In this document: positions 1 through 5,218 of the stretch, one piece after another
Layout: every line of letters begins with the position of its first letter
How positions within the stretch are numbered: position 1 is the first letter of the stretch
NCBI GenBank assembly: GCA_018061225.1
Contig: JAGOUK010000110.1
Location: 1 to 5,218 of the forward strand
Length of the DNA: 5,218 nt
Source: Candidatus Omnitrophota bacterium
GTDB lineage: Bacteria; Omnitrophota; Gorgyraeia; 2-02-FULL-51-18; JAGOUK01
Direction: 5' to 3'
The notes under the pieces: generated by a model
Databases searched by the model: none
What the model was told of the DNA's origin: nothing
The model's input: only the letters and a program-made list of their open reading frames with translations
Translations under genes and position numbers: made by a program

Positions 1-482
1 ACCTGAGCCTGCACAATGAGGCGGTCCGAAAGGACGATGACCGCATCGTTTTGGGTGACGGATTGGCCGGGCTGCATGGTGCTGACAATGACCTTACCGC
101 TGATCGGGGCGATCAACGGAACCGGCTTGTAGATGGTTTTCCAGTGCTCGATCACTTCCTCCCCTTGTGACCGTGCCGCGTCTAGTAAAGCGGCCCGTTC
201 CGTGGAGCTCAACAGCGCGACGGTGTCGCCGACGCGGACATCCTGCCCCTCACGGACCAACACTTCATCCACGCGCCCCGCAACGGGAGACTTCATTTCG
301 AGACGGTTTTGCGGCTGAATGACGCCCATGGCCTGGATCGTAACGGAGAGGTCTCCCCGGACTGCGGTCACAAACGTTTTAACCGATTCGTCTTTGGGTG
401 CGGCCTTGTGCGTAAAAAACCATGTCCCGAGTCCGGCCGCGGCGGCCAGTATCAGCACCGTCCATTTAAATTGATGTTTCAT
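1..482 (-). CDS. Periplasmic adaptor subunit of a tripartite efflux pump (HlyD/MacA-type membrane fusion protein), 3' end outside the window
   Basis: The 160 complete codons visible encode the N-terminal part of a membrane fusion protein, which bridges an inner-membrane transporter and a TolC-type outer-membrane channel. Residues 1-6 are short and basic (MKHQFK). Residues 7-23 form a hydrophobic anchor or uncleaved signal. A first lipoyl half-domain lies at about 63-92 (VAGRVDEVLVREGQDVRVGD). A short helical stretch covers about 93-119. A second lipoyl half follows at about 123-152 (LIAPISGKV, then MQPGQSV), and the barrel domain has just begun at the edge. The connecting hairpin is only about 27 residues, much shorter than in MacA or AcrA. 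The ATG at 482 is chosen because a good ribosome binding site lies 8 nt upstream and because it gives a clean membrane anchor. The gene overlaps the 3' end of the TolC-like gene by 17 nt, which suggests translational coupling. The pump partner (ABC or RND) and the substrate cannot be told from this fragment. Confidence 0.88.
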   Translation of the reverse strand, partial: MKHQFKWTVLILAAAAGLGTWFFTHKAAPKDESVKTFVTAVRGDLSVTIQAMGVIQPQNRLEMKSPVAGRVDEVLVREGQDVRVGDTVALLSSTERAALLDAARSQGEEVIEHWKTIYKPVPLIAPISGKVIVSTMQPGQSVTQNDAVIVLSDRLIVQAQ

Positions 483-1767
483 CGAGCATGTCTCCTTTGG
501 CCTGACGCCAATCGCTTTCAGCATTGAGGACGGCCGCCTGCGCGTCCAAGTAAGATTTTTCTGCCTGCACCAGATTGTCTTCGATGATGACCCAGTCGTT
601 GAAGCTGATGAGTCCCGTGCCGTACTCCGCTTGCGCAATCTCGGCTCGTTCCCTCGCCGCATCCGAATACTTCAACTGCACGGCAGCGGCTCCGCCCGCG
701 TTTTGCCAAGCTGCCCAGGCCGATTCCAGGGTAAGGAGCACTCCATCTCTCCCGCTGCGCTCGTCCGCCTCGGCAGCGGTCCGCTGTGCGCGGGCTTTTT
801 GGAATCCGACCCACAAGCTTCCTCCGTCAAAAAGTGTCATGCTGCCCGACACACCGGCCGACCAGCCCGTGGTCTGCGGCAGCCATCGGTCACCTGAACG
901 TCCCGTGGCCGCCGATGCGTATACGGAAGGAAAAAAATCCGCAACAGCCGAGCGGACCCCCCATTTGGCCGCTTCTTTCTGGACTGCCAGCTGCAGTAAA
1001 AAGGGTGTTTGGATGGCAAGTTGCTCAAAGTCCGGCTCTTCCGCGGGCGGCGCGGGAGCGTCAATGTTTTGGGCGACGGTCAGCGGCTCAAAACTTTGGC
1101 GCCCGAGCTCTTTGATCAAATTTCGCTGAGAGGTCCGCAGACCGCGGATGGCTCGGTCCAACTCAAATTTGGCCTGAGCCCAATTAGCGTCTGCCGTCAA
1201 AAGTGATCCGCGGTGTTCTCTGCCCGCATCATAGCGAAGCTGGATCAAATCAAAACTTTGTTTGCGGCGGTCCGCTATACGGGAGGTGATATCAACGAGG
1301 CGTTGAGCCCGCCACAAACCTGTGTAGGCTTTTCGGAGGCGTAAGCGGACATCGGATGAGGTGACACGGCGGGCATATTCGGCATTGTCGACGGCGTCCG
1401 CGGCCGCTTCGACTTCGTAGACGGTTTTGAACCCGTCAAAAAGGAGTTGGCGGCCCGATACGCCGTAAGCAAAGGCATTCTTGGACACAGAACCCGCGCT
1501 GCGCGTCTCAGACGAGCCGCCGCTCGCCTCAGCCGTGATGGTAGGCCACAAGCCAGCGGCAGTCGAACCCTTGTTTGACTTGGCCACAATGACACTCTCA
1601 TCGGCGGACACCAGATCCGGATGATGCTCAACCGCCTCCCTGACCGCTTCCGCCCAAGTGATCTCCCCCGCCACAGCCAGCGGTGAAAAAATCCAAGAGC
1701 CCGCGAAACCGATAACGAGCAGCATAAACATTGCAGGAGTTGGAATGTTTTTTACGAGAAGCTTCAT
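466..1767 (-). CDS. TolC-family outer-membrane efflux protein
   Basis: This 433-aa protein is a TolC-type outer-membrane factor, which trimerises into a channel-tunnel through the outer membrane and periplasm. Residues 1-33 are a signal peptide: a basic start (MKLLVK), a hydrophobic core at about 12-30 and a cleavage site after AVA (31-33). The mature part shows the family's two internal repeats. A beta-strand motif LFDGF (109-113) recurs as LFDGG (312-316), and a helix-turn motif YDAG (179-182) recurs as YGTG (382-385). Each of the latter is followed by an Ala/Gln-rich helix, and ITWAEAVREAVEHHPDL near residue 36 is the typical mature N-terminus. Length is normal for the family. The frame stays open upstream to an ATG at 1926, but that extension runs through a repeat element and would bury the signal peptide. 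The ATG at 1797 is a second, less likely choice. No clear Shine-Dalgarno precedes 1767. The gene overlaps the adaptor gene downstream, so the two form an export operon. Confidence 0.9.
   Translation of the reverse strand: MKLLVKNIPTPAMFMLLVIGFAGSWIFSPLAVAGEITWAEAVREAVEHHPDLVSADESVIVAKSNKGSTAAGLWPTITAEASGGSSETRSAGSVSKNAFAYGVSGRQLLFDGFKTVYEVEAAADAVDNAEYARRVTSSDVRLRLRKAYTGLWRAQRLVDITSRIADRRKQSFDLIQLRYDAGREHRGSLLTADANWAQAKFELDRAIRGLRTSQRNLIKELGRQSFEPLTVAQNIDAPAPPAEEPDFEQLAIQTPFLLQLAVQKEAAKWGVRSAVADFFPSVYASAATGRSGDRWLPQTTGWSAGVSGSMTLFDGGSLWVGFQKARAQRTAAEADERSGRDGVLLTLESAWAAWQNAGGAAAVQLKYSDAARERAEIAQAEYGTGLISFNDWVIIEDNLVQAEKSYLDAQAAVLNAESDWRQAKGDMLDETSI
491..498 (-). promoter_or_regulatory. Ribosome binding site for the adaptor gene, inside the TolC-like coding region
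   Basis: The minus strand reads AAAGGAGA, a strong Shine-Dalgarno match, 8 nt before the ATG at 482. It lies within the last codons of the upstream gene. A nearer ATG at 489-487 is in the upstream gene's own frame and too close to the site, so this motif decides the start at 482. Confidence 0.7.
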
Positions 1768-1805
1768 GAAGGGTATTTTAATGGAATCTGCTAACATTAA
1801 GGAAG

Positions 1806-1814
1806 AATTTAGCA
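1806..1814 (-). promoter_or_regulatory. Possible extended -10 promoter element for the efflux operon
   Basis: The minus strand reads TGCTAAATT: a TGN extension plus a hexamer matching TATAAT at four of six positions. Initiation a few bases downstream would give a leader of about 30 nt before the ATG at 1767. No good -35 hexamer sits at the right spacing, so this is only a candidate based on position and partial match. Confidence 0.2.
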
Positions 1815-1850
1815 CTCGCACAATCTGGCCCAGACGCGCCGAATCGGGTT

Positions 1851-1903
1851 TGCTAGGCGCGAGGGGGTGCCGCGTGGTATCTCCCACGCAAACCCCGAGC
1901 AAC
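1851..1903. repeat. Hairpin-forming direct repeat, copy 1 (53 nt)
   Basis: This stretch is identical to 1949-2002 except for one fewer C in a C-run near the right end. It contains nested complementary arms: GCGTGG (1872-1877) with CCACGC (1884-1889) around a 6-nt loop, then GGGGT with ACCCC, and an outer TGCT with AGCA. A stem with internal bulges is therefore possible on either strand. There is no T-run, so it is not a standard intrinsic terminator. It sits 84 bp upstream of the TolC-like start. It behaves like a REP-type intergenic repeat, but the family is not one I recognise. Confidence 0.85.
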
Positions 1904-1923
1904 AACGCGAAATCAACCCACCG

Positions 1924-2033
1924 CAAATTCTGCGGAGAACGGGCCGTATGCTAGGCGCGAGGGGGTGCCGCGTGGTATCTCCCACGCAAACCCCCGAGCA
2001 ACGATGCAGACGGCCCGTTATCCGCAGAATTTG
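1924..2033. repeat. 110-bp inverted-repeat element abutting the tRNA 3' end
   Basis: The left arm 1924-1947 (starting CAAATTCTGCGGA, ending ACGGGCCGT) is the reverse complement of the right arm 2010-2033 at 23 of 24 positions. The single mismatch is at 1937. The 62 bp between the arms hold repeat copy 2, so the whole element can fold into a long, nested hairpin. The outer end of the right arm is directly adjacent to the tRNA discriminator base at 2034. It encodes nothing convincing. It could be a small non-autonomous mobile or REP-like element, a folded transcript end that protects or terminates the tRNA-bearing RNA, or both. Confidence 0.75.
1949..2002. repeat. Hairpin-forming direct repeat, copy 2 (54 nt)
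   Basis: This second copy of the repeat lies 98 bp to the right of copy 1. The extra C lets the middle arms pair over six bases (GGGGGT with ACCCCC). The inner stem is GCGTGG (1970-1975) with CCACGC (1982-1987). Unlike copy 1, it lies inside a larger inverted repeat (arms 1924-1947 and 2010-2033), so stems are nested within stems. Confidence 0.85.
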
Positions 2034-2107
2034 TGAGCCCGAGTGGGATCGAACCACCGACCTAGAGTTTAGGAAACTCTCGCTCTATCCAACTGAGCTA
2101 CGGGCTC
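2034..2107 (-). tRNA. tRNA-Arg (anticodon CCU)
   Basis: The 74-nt cloverleaf folds fully. The acceptor stem is GAGCCCG with CGGGCTC (7 pairs). The D arm is GCTC with GAGC around a 9-nt loop. The anticodon stem AGAGT with ACTCT holds the loop TTCCTAA, with anticodon CCT at 2073-2071. The variable loop is 5 nt. The T arm is GGTGG with CCACT (one G-T pair) around TTCGATC. The discriminator is A. It decodes the arginine codon AGG. The CCA tail is not encoded: the bases after the discriminator are CAA, so a CCA-adding enzyme is needed. No promoter is evident in the 61 nt between apt and the tRNA, so it may be released from the apt transcript. An inverted-repeat element begins immediately after its 3' end. 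Confidence 0.96.
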
Positions 2108-2168
2108 AAACTATGTGGTTCGCTGAAGCAGACGCGCCCAGACCGCGCAGGCGGCCCGGACGAGCGTC

Positions 2169-2702
2169 TTAGTACTTTAGGACCGAGTGGGCGGGGTGCG
2201 CGCCTAGCTTGGCGCGGCCGGCCAGGAATTCGAGTTCGACGAGGAACGTGATTCCTTCGATCTTGGCGCCGCACTGTTCGATGAGCTTGGCGACGGCGCC
2301 GACGGTGCCGCCCGTTGCCAAGAGATCATCCACAATGAGAACTCTGTCCTCAGCACCCAGGGCGTCTTGATGCATCGATAAAACGCCGGTGCCGTATTCC
2401 AGATCATACGCGACGTCAAATGTCCTGTACGGGAGTTTGCCTTGCTTTCGGATGGGAACAAAGCCTGCGCCGAGTGCGGTGGCCGCGGCGCTTCCAAAGA
2501 TGAATCCCCGTGCTTCGACGCAGACGATATGCGTGATTTTTTTGTCCCTAAAAGGCGCGATGAGCGCGTCCACGGCAGCGCGAAATGCCACGGCGTTGCG
2601 AATCAGCGGTGTGATGTCCTTAAATAGGATTCCGGGCTTGGGAAAATCAGGGATGTCGCGGACAAAGCTCTTGAGATGGCTCTCAACCGCTTGAGTGGGC
2701 AT
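2169..2702 (-). CDS. apt: Adenine phosphoribosyltransferase
   Basis: This cytoplasmic purine-salvage enzyme converts adenine and PRPP to AMP and pyrophosphate. The 177-aa length is normal for bacterial Apt. Family signatures appear in order: DFPKPGILFKDITPL (19-33), VEARGFIFG (62-70), VPIRKQGKLP (82-91), LEYGTGVLSMHQDAL (about 101-115), and the PRPP-binding loop VLIVDDLLATGGT (121-133) with its two acidic residues. The C-terminus lacks nothing essential. The ATG at 2702 shares its A with the TGA stop of the sigma factor gene, giving a TGATG junction typical of termination-reinitiation. A GTG at 2705, one codon earlier, overlaps by 4 nt and is an almost equally likely start. No clear Shine-Dalgarno is seen, which fits coupled translation. 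It is the third gene of the ppdK-sigma-apt run. Confidence 0.95.
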   Translation of the reverse strand: MPTQAVESHLKSFVRDIPDFPKPGILFKDITPLIRNAVAFRAAVDALIAPFRDKKITHIVCVEARGFIFGSAAATALGAGFVPIRKQGKLPYRTFDVAYDLEYGTGVLSMHQDALGAEDRVLIVDDLLATGGTVGAVAKLIEQCGAKIEGITFLVELEFLAGRAKLGAHPAHSVLKY

Positions 2703-3517
2703 CACAGCGTAAACTGAATCTCGTCAGCGTACTTGCGCAGCTTGCGCAGAGACGCTTCTTCGATCTGACGGACGCGCTCACGGGTAATTTTGAATTTTTT
2801 GGCCACGTCATCCAGGGTCCTGATCTCGCCGTCGCCGATACCGAAGCGCAGCGCGAGAATCGAACGCTCGCGGTCATTGAGCTTGGTGATCAGCTTTTGC
2901 ATCGCTTCCTGATGGAAGAATTCATTGATCTTCGCCTGACCCATATGCGTCATCGCTTCATCTTCCATGAGGTCCAGAACCGTCGCGTCGCCTTCCTCGC
3001 CTACCGGCGCGTCCAGCGATGTGATGCCCTGATTGAGCTCGAGGAGCTCATGAACCTTAGAGGTTGGGATCTTCATGGCTTTGGCAACTTCGGAGGGGGA
3101 CGGCGCGCGCTTAAACTGATGCTGGAGACGGTCCTGCGTCTTGCGGAAACGCGAAAGAATCTCGACCATGTAAACCGGAATACGAACCGACTTACCCTGA
3201 TCAGCCAGCGCCCGCGTCACATGCTGTTTGATCCACCACGCGCCGTAGGTTGAAAAGCGGTAACCGCGGCGGGGATCAAACTTACTCACCGCCTTCATCA
3301 AGCCCAGATTCCCCTCTTCGATCAGATCCAGGAGAGGAACTCCAAATTTCGAATACCGCTTGGCAATGTTGATCACCAATCGCAGATTGGAGCGAATCAG
3401 CTTGCGTCGGGCTTTGGCATCCCCTTTGCGCGACTTGCGGGACAGGTCGATCTCTTCCTCCGCCGAAAGCAGAGGGATGTTCTTGATGTCCTTGAGGTAG
3501 AGCTTAAGGGCGTCCAT
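2702..3517 (-). CDS. RNA polymerase sigma factor, sigma-70 family (group 1/2, RpoD/RpoS-like)
   Basis: This 271-aa protein directs RNA polymerase core enzyme to promoters. It starts almost directly in region 1.2 (DALKLYLKDIKNIPLLSAEEE, about 2-22) and has no region 1.1 or non-conserved insert. Region 2 spans about 36-113: NLRLVINIAKRY for core binding, DLIEEGNLGLMKAVSKFD, then the -10-recognising FSTYGAWWIKQHVTRAL. Region 3 spans about 114-190. Region 4 spans about 205-262, with LNDRERSILALRFG and the helix-turn-helix TLDDVAKKFKITRERVRQIE that reads the -35 box. All conserved regions are intact, so it is a functional primary-type factor. Without region 1.1 it resembles group 2 factors (RpoS, SigB of cyanobacteria). 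In lineages with compact RpoD it could still be the housekeeping factor, and the window cannot decide. It starts 28 nt after ppdK and its stop overlaps the apt start, so it is likely cotranscribed with both. Confidence 0.95.
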   Translation of the reverse strand: MDALKLYLKDIKNIPLLSAEEEIDLSRKSRKGDAKARRKLIRSNLRLVINIAKRYSKFGVPLLDLIEEGNLGLMKAVSKFDPRRGYRFSTYGAWWIKQHVTRALADQGKSVRIPVYMVEILSRFRKTQDRLQHQFKRAPSPSEVAKAMKIPTSKVHELLELNQGITSLDAPVGEEGDATVLDLMEDEAMTHMGQAKINEFFHQEAMQKLITKLNDRERSILALRFGIGDGEIRTLDDVAKKFKITRERVRQIEEASLRKLRKYADEIQFTL

Positions 3518-3526
3518 GTTTTAGCG

Positions 3527-3534
3527 CTTCTTCC
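3527..3534 (-). promoter_or_regulatory. Probable ribosome binding site of the sigma factor gene
   Basis: The minus strand reads GGAAGAAG, a purine-rich partial Shine-Dalgarno match, 9 nt before the ATG at 3517 and within the 28-nt gap after ppdK. The match is modest, but it supports the start that gives an intact region 1.2. Confidence 0.4.
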
Positions 3535-3545
3535 GGTTGTAATGC

Positions 3546-5218
3546 TTATGAACGGTCCTGAATCGCGGCCTGAGCGGCGGCCAAACGCGCGATCGGAACG
3601 CGGAACGGCGAGCAGCTCACATAATTGAGACCGATCTTATGACAGAACTTCACCGAATCCGGCTCGCCGCCGTGTTCGCCGCAGATTCCCAGCTTGATGT
3701 TGGGACGGGATTGACGGCCTTTTTCGATCGCGATCTTCATGAGCTGTCCGACGCCGGACTGGTCGATGGTCGCGAACGGATTGCGCTTGGCGATGTCGGC
3801 TTCCTGATACGCGGCCAGGAAAGAACCGGAATCGTCGCGGCTCATGCCGAGCGTCGTCTGCGTCAGATCATTGGTGCCGAAGCTGAAGAACTCGGCCGTC
3901 TTGGCGATTTCGTCTGCCGTGAGGGCGCCGCGAGGCACTTCGATCATGGTTCCGACGGAGTAAGAAAGCTTCACTTTCTTCTCGGCCTCGACCTGAGCGG
4001 CTACTTCGCGGACCACCGCGGTCTGAATCTCGAGCTCTTTGCTGAAGCCAACGAGCGGGATCATGATCTCCGGCTTGCAGGCCAATTTTTCCTTCATGCA
4101 GCGGGCGGCGGCCTCAAACACGGCGCGGGCCTGCATGCGGGTGATTTCCGGATACTTGATCCCGAGACGGCAGCCGCGGAATCCGAGCATCGGGTTGAAC
4201 TCATGAAGCTCCGAGACGCGGGCCATGATTTTTTCTACCGAGATGCCGAGCTTGCGCGCGAGATCCATCTGCTGCTCCTTGGAGTGCGGAAGGAACTCGT
4301 GTAGCGGGGGGTCCAGGAAGCGGATGGTCGCCGGGAAGCCTTTGAGCGCCTTGAAGATTCCGTAGAAGTCTTCGCGCTGATAGGGCAACAGCTTTGCCAG
4401 GGCCGTTTCGCGGGCCTCAAGCGTGTCCGCGAGAATCATCTCGCGCATGGCATCGATGCGGTCGCCTTCAAAGAACATGTGCTCGGTGCGGGTGAGGCCG
4501 ATGCCGGTGGCTCCAAACGCGACCGCGTTGCGGGTCTGCTCGGGAGTATCGGCATTGGTTCGCACGTCCAAACGCGCGAACTGAGAGCACCACTTCATAA
4601 GCTGAGTGAAGTGCTTGAACTTCTCAGTCTTCTGGGCGACCTTGTCACCGCTGATGAGACCGGTGATGATTTCGGAAGGGGCCGTCTTGACCTGGCCGGC
4701 GTACACCGTGCCGCTGGTACCGTCGATGGAGAGGAAATCCCCTTCGCGGAAGACTTGGCCGGCAACGGAGACTGTCTTCTTGGCGTAATCGATCTCAAGG
4801 GCGGCGGCGCCGCAGATACAAACCTTACCCATCTGACGGGCCACGAGAGCGGCGTGCGAACTCACGCCTCCGCGGGCGGTCAGAATTCCCTCGGCCGCGA
4901 TCATGCCGCGAAGATCTTCAGGGGAAGTCTCAAGACGGACGAGCAATACTTTTTCGCCCTTTTCAGCGGCGACGACGGCGCGGTCGGCGTTCAAATAGAT
5001 CTTACCGCACGCGGCACCGGGGCCGGCCGGAAGACCGGTTGCGACGACTTTGGCTTTTTTAACTTCGGCTACGTCGAAGATTGGGGCGAGCAGCTGGTCG
5101 AGCTGATCAGCCGGATTGCGCATCACGGCCGTTTTGGCATCGATAAGCTTTTCGTTAAACATATCCATCGAGAACTTGAGCGCCGCGGCGGCGGTGCGCT
5201 TGCCGCTGCGGGTCTGCA
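3546..5218 (-). CDS. ppdK: Pyruvate, phosphate dikinase, C-terminal part (5' end outside the window)
   Basis: PPDK interconverts ATP, phosphate and pyruvate with AMP, pyrophosphate and PEP in the cytoplasm, serving gluconeogenesis or PPi-linked glycolysis. About 556 codons are visible; full-length enzymes have roughly 870-900 residues, so the N-terminal ATP-grasp domain lies beyond the right edge. The frame is open to that edge, and residues there (QTRSGKRTAAAALKFS) match the PPDK linker, so the ATG at 5168 is internal. Next come the swivelling phosphohistidine domain, with TARGGVSSHAALVARQMGK (catalytic His codon at 4856-4854), and the PEP/pyruvate barrel. The barrel shows TIRFLDPPLHEF, FRGCRLGIKYPEI, GTMIEVPR, FFSFGTNDLTQTTLG and GICGEHGG, whose catalytic Cys is at 3683-3681. 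The protein ends in the typical SCSPFRVPIARLAAAQA. All active-site residues I can identify are present. The residue two before the catalytic His is Ser rather than the common Thr. Confidence 0.97.
   Translation of the reverse strand, partial: QTRSGKRTAAAALKFSMDMFNEKLIDAKTAVMRNPADQLDQLLAPIFDVAEVKKAKVVATGLPAGPGAACGKIYLNADRAVVAAEKGEKVLLVRLETSPEDLRGMIAAEGILTARGGVSSHAALVARQMGKVCICGAAALEIDYAKKTVSVAGQVFREGDFLSIDGTSGTVYAGQVKTAPSEIITGLISGDKVAQKTEKFKHFTQLMKWCSQFARLDVRTNADTPEQTRNAVAFGATGIGLTRTEHMFFEGDRIDAMREMILADTLEARETALAKLLPYQREDFYGIFKALKGFPATIRFLDPPLHEFLPHSKEQQMDLARKLGISVEKIMARVSELHEFNPMLGFRGCRLGIKYPEITRMQARAVFEAAARCMKEKLACKPEIMIPLVGFSKELEIQTAVVREVAAQVEAEKKVKLSYSVGTMIEVPRGALTADEIAKTAEFFSFGTNDLTQTTLGMSRDDSGSFLAAYQEADIAKRNPFATIDQSGVGQLMKIAIEKGRQSRPNIKLGICGEHGGEPDSVKFCHKIGLNYVSCSPFRVPIARLAAAQAAIQDRS

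Noticed and set aside
575..1129. Plus-strand open frame (184 aa) opposite the TolC-like gene
   Set aside because: It is antisense to a clear TolC-family coding sequence, rich in Ser, Ala and Pro with no recognisable motif, and is best explained as a shadow frame.
1304..1313. Short match to the tRNA 3' end (TGAGCCCG) as an attachment-site remnant
   Set aside because: Only about 8 bases match, inside the TolC-like coding region, with no integrase nearby. This is expected by chance in GC-rich DNA.
1924..2033. Classical intrinsic terminator of the tRNA or apt transcript
   Set aside because: Strong stems exist, but no T-run follows either the long or the inner hairpins on the minus strand, so the canonical terminator pattern is not met.
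1809..2057. Minus-strand 82-aa frame across the repeats and tRNA 3' end
   Set aside because: It runs through both repeat copies and into the tRNA. Its peptide is only the repeat read in two frames.
2110..2115. CATAGT on the minus strand as a -10 box for the tRNA
   Set aside because: Only 2 nt separate it from the mature tRNA 5' end, so transcription would begin inside the tRNA. There is no -35 partner.
1831..2138. Shared 10-mer CAGACGCGCC at 1831-1840 and 2129-2138 as boundaries of a larger repeat
   Set aside because: The similarity does not extend beyond about ten bases on either side and is plausible by chance at this GC content.
3639..4304. Long plus-strand open frame (221 aa) opposite ppdK
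   Set aside because: It lies wholly antisense to the strongly conserved PPDK barrel. Its Asp/Leu/Arg-rich composition is what the complementary strand of GC-rich coding sequence gives, and no domain is recognisable.

Overview
The window looks like a chromosomal segment of a GC-rich Gram-negative (diderm) bacterium. It encodes an outer-membrane efflux factor and an inner-membrane-anchored adaptor, so an outer membrane is expected. No gene fixes the lineage. The combination of a PPDK, a short primary-type sigma factor and the repeat-rich spacer would fit an uncultured PVC/Omnitrophota-like lineage, but that is a guess. Every supported gene lies on the minus strand, so transcription runs from the right edge to the left edge. 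No CRISPR array, transposase, phage gene or defence system is visible.

Right part (5218 to 2169): the C-terminal half of pyruvate, phosphate dikinase (5' end beyond the window), then after 28 nt a 271-aa sigma-70 family factor. Its stop codon overlaps the start of adenine phosphoribosyltransferase (apt). The three are probably one operon linking PEP/pyruvate metabolism, transcription initiation and purine salvage. A tRNA-Arg(CCU) gene follows apt after 61 nt and may be processed from the same transcript.

Middle (2033 to 1768): a 266-bp spacer without a convincing gene. It holds two near-identical copies (53 and 54 nt) of a hairpin-forming repeat. The copy nearer the tRNA is enclosed by a 24-nt inverted repeat with one mismatch, whose outer edge abuts the last base of the tRNA. 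This is the most unusual structure in the window.

Left part (1767 to 1): a TolC-type outer-membrane efflux protein with a signal peptide, overlapping by 17 nt the start of a periplasmic adaptor (membrane fusion protein) that runs off the left edge. Together they form the outer-membrane and periplasmic parts of a tripartite export pump. The energising inner-membrane component (MacB-type ABC or RND) is not in the window and is probably encoded further left. The adaptor has an unusually short helical hairpin.
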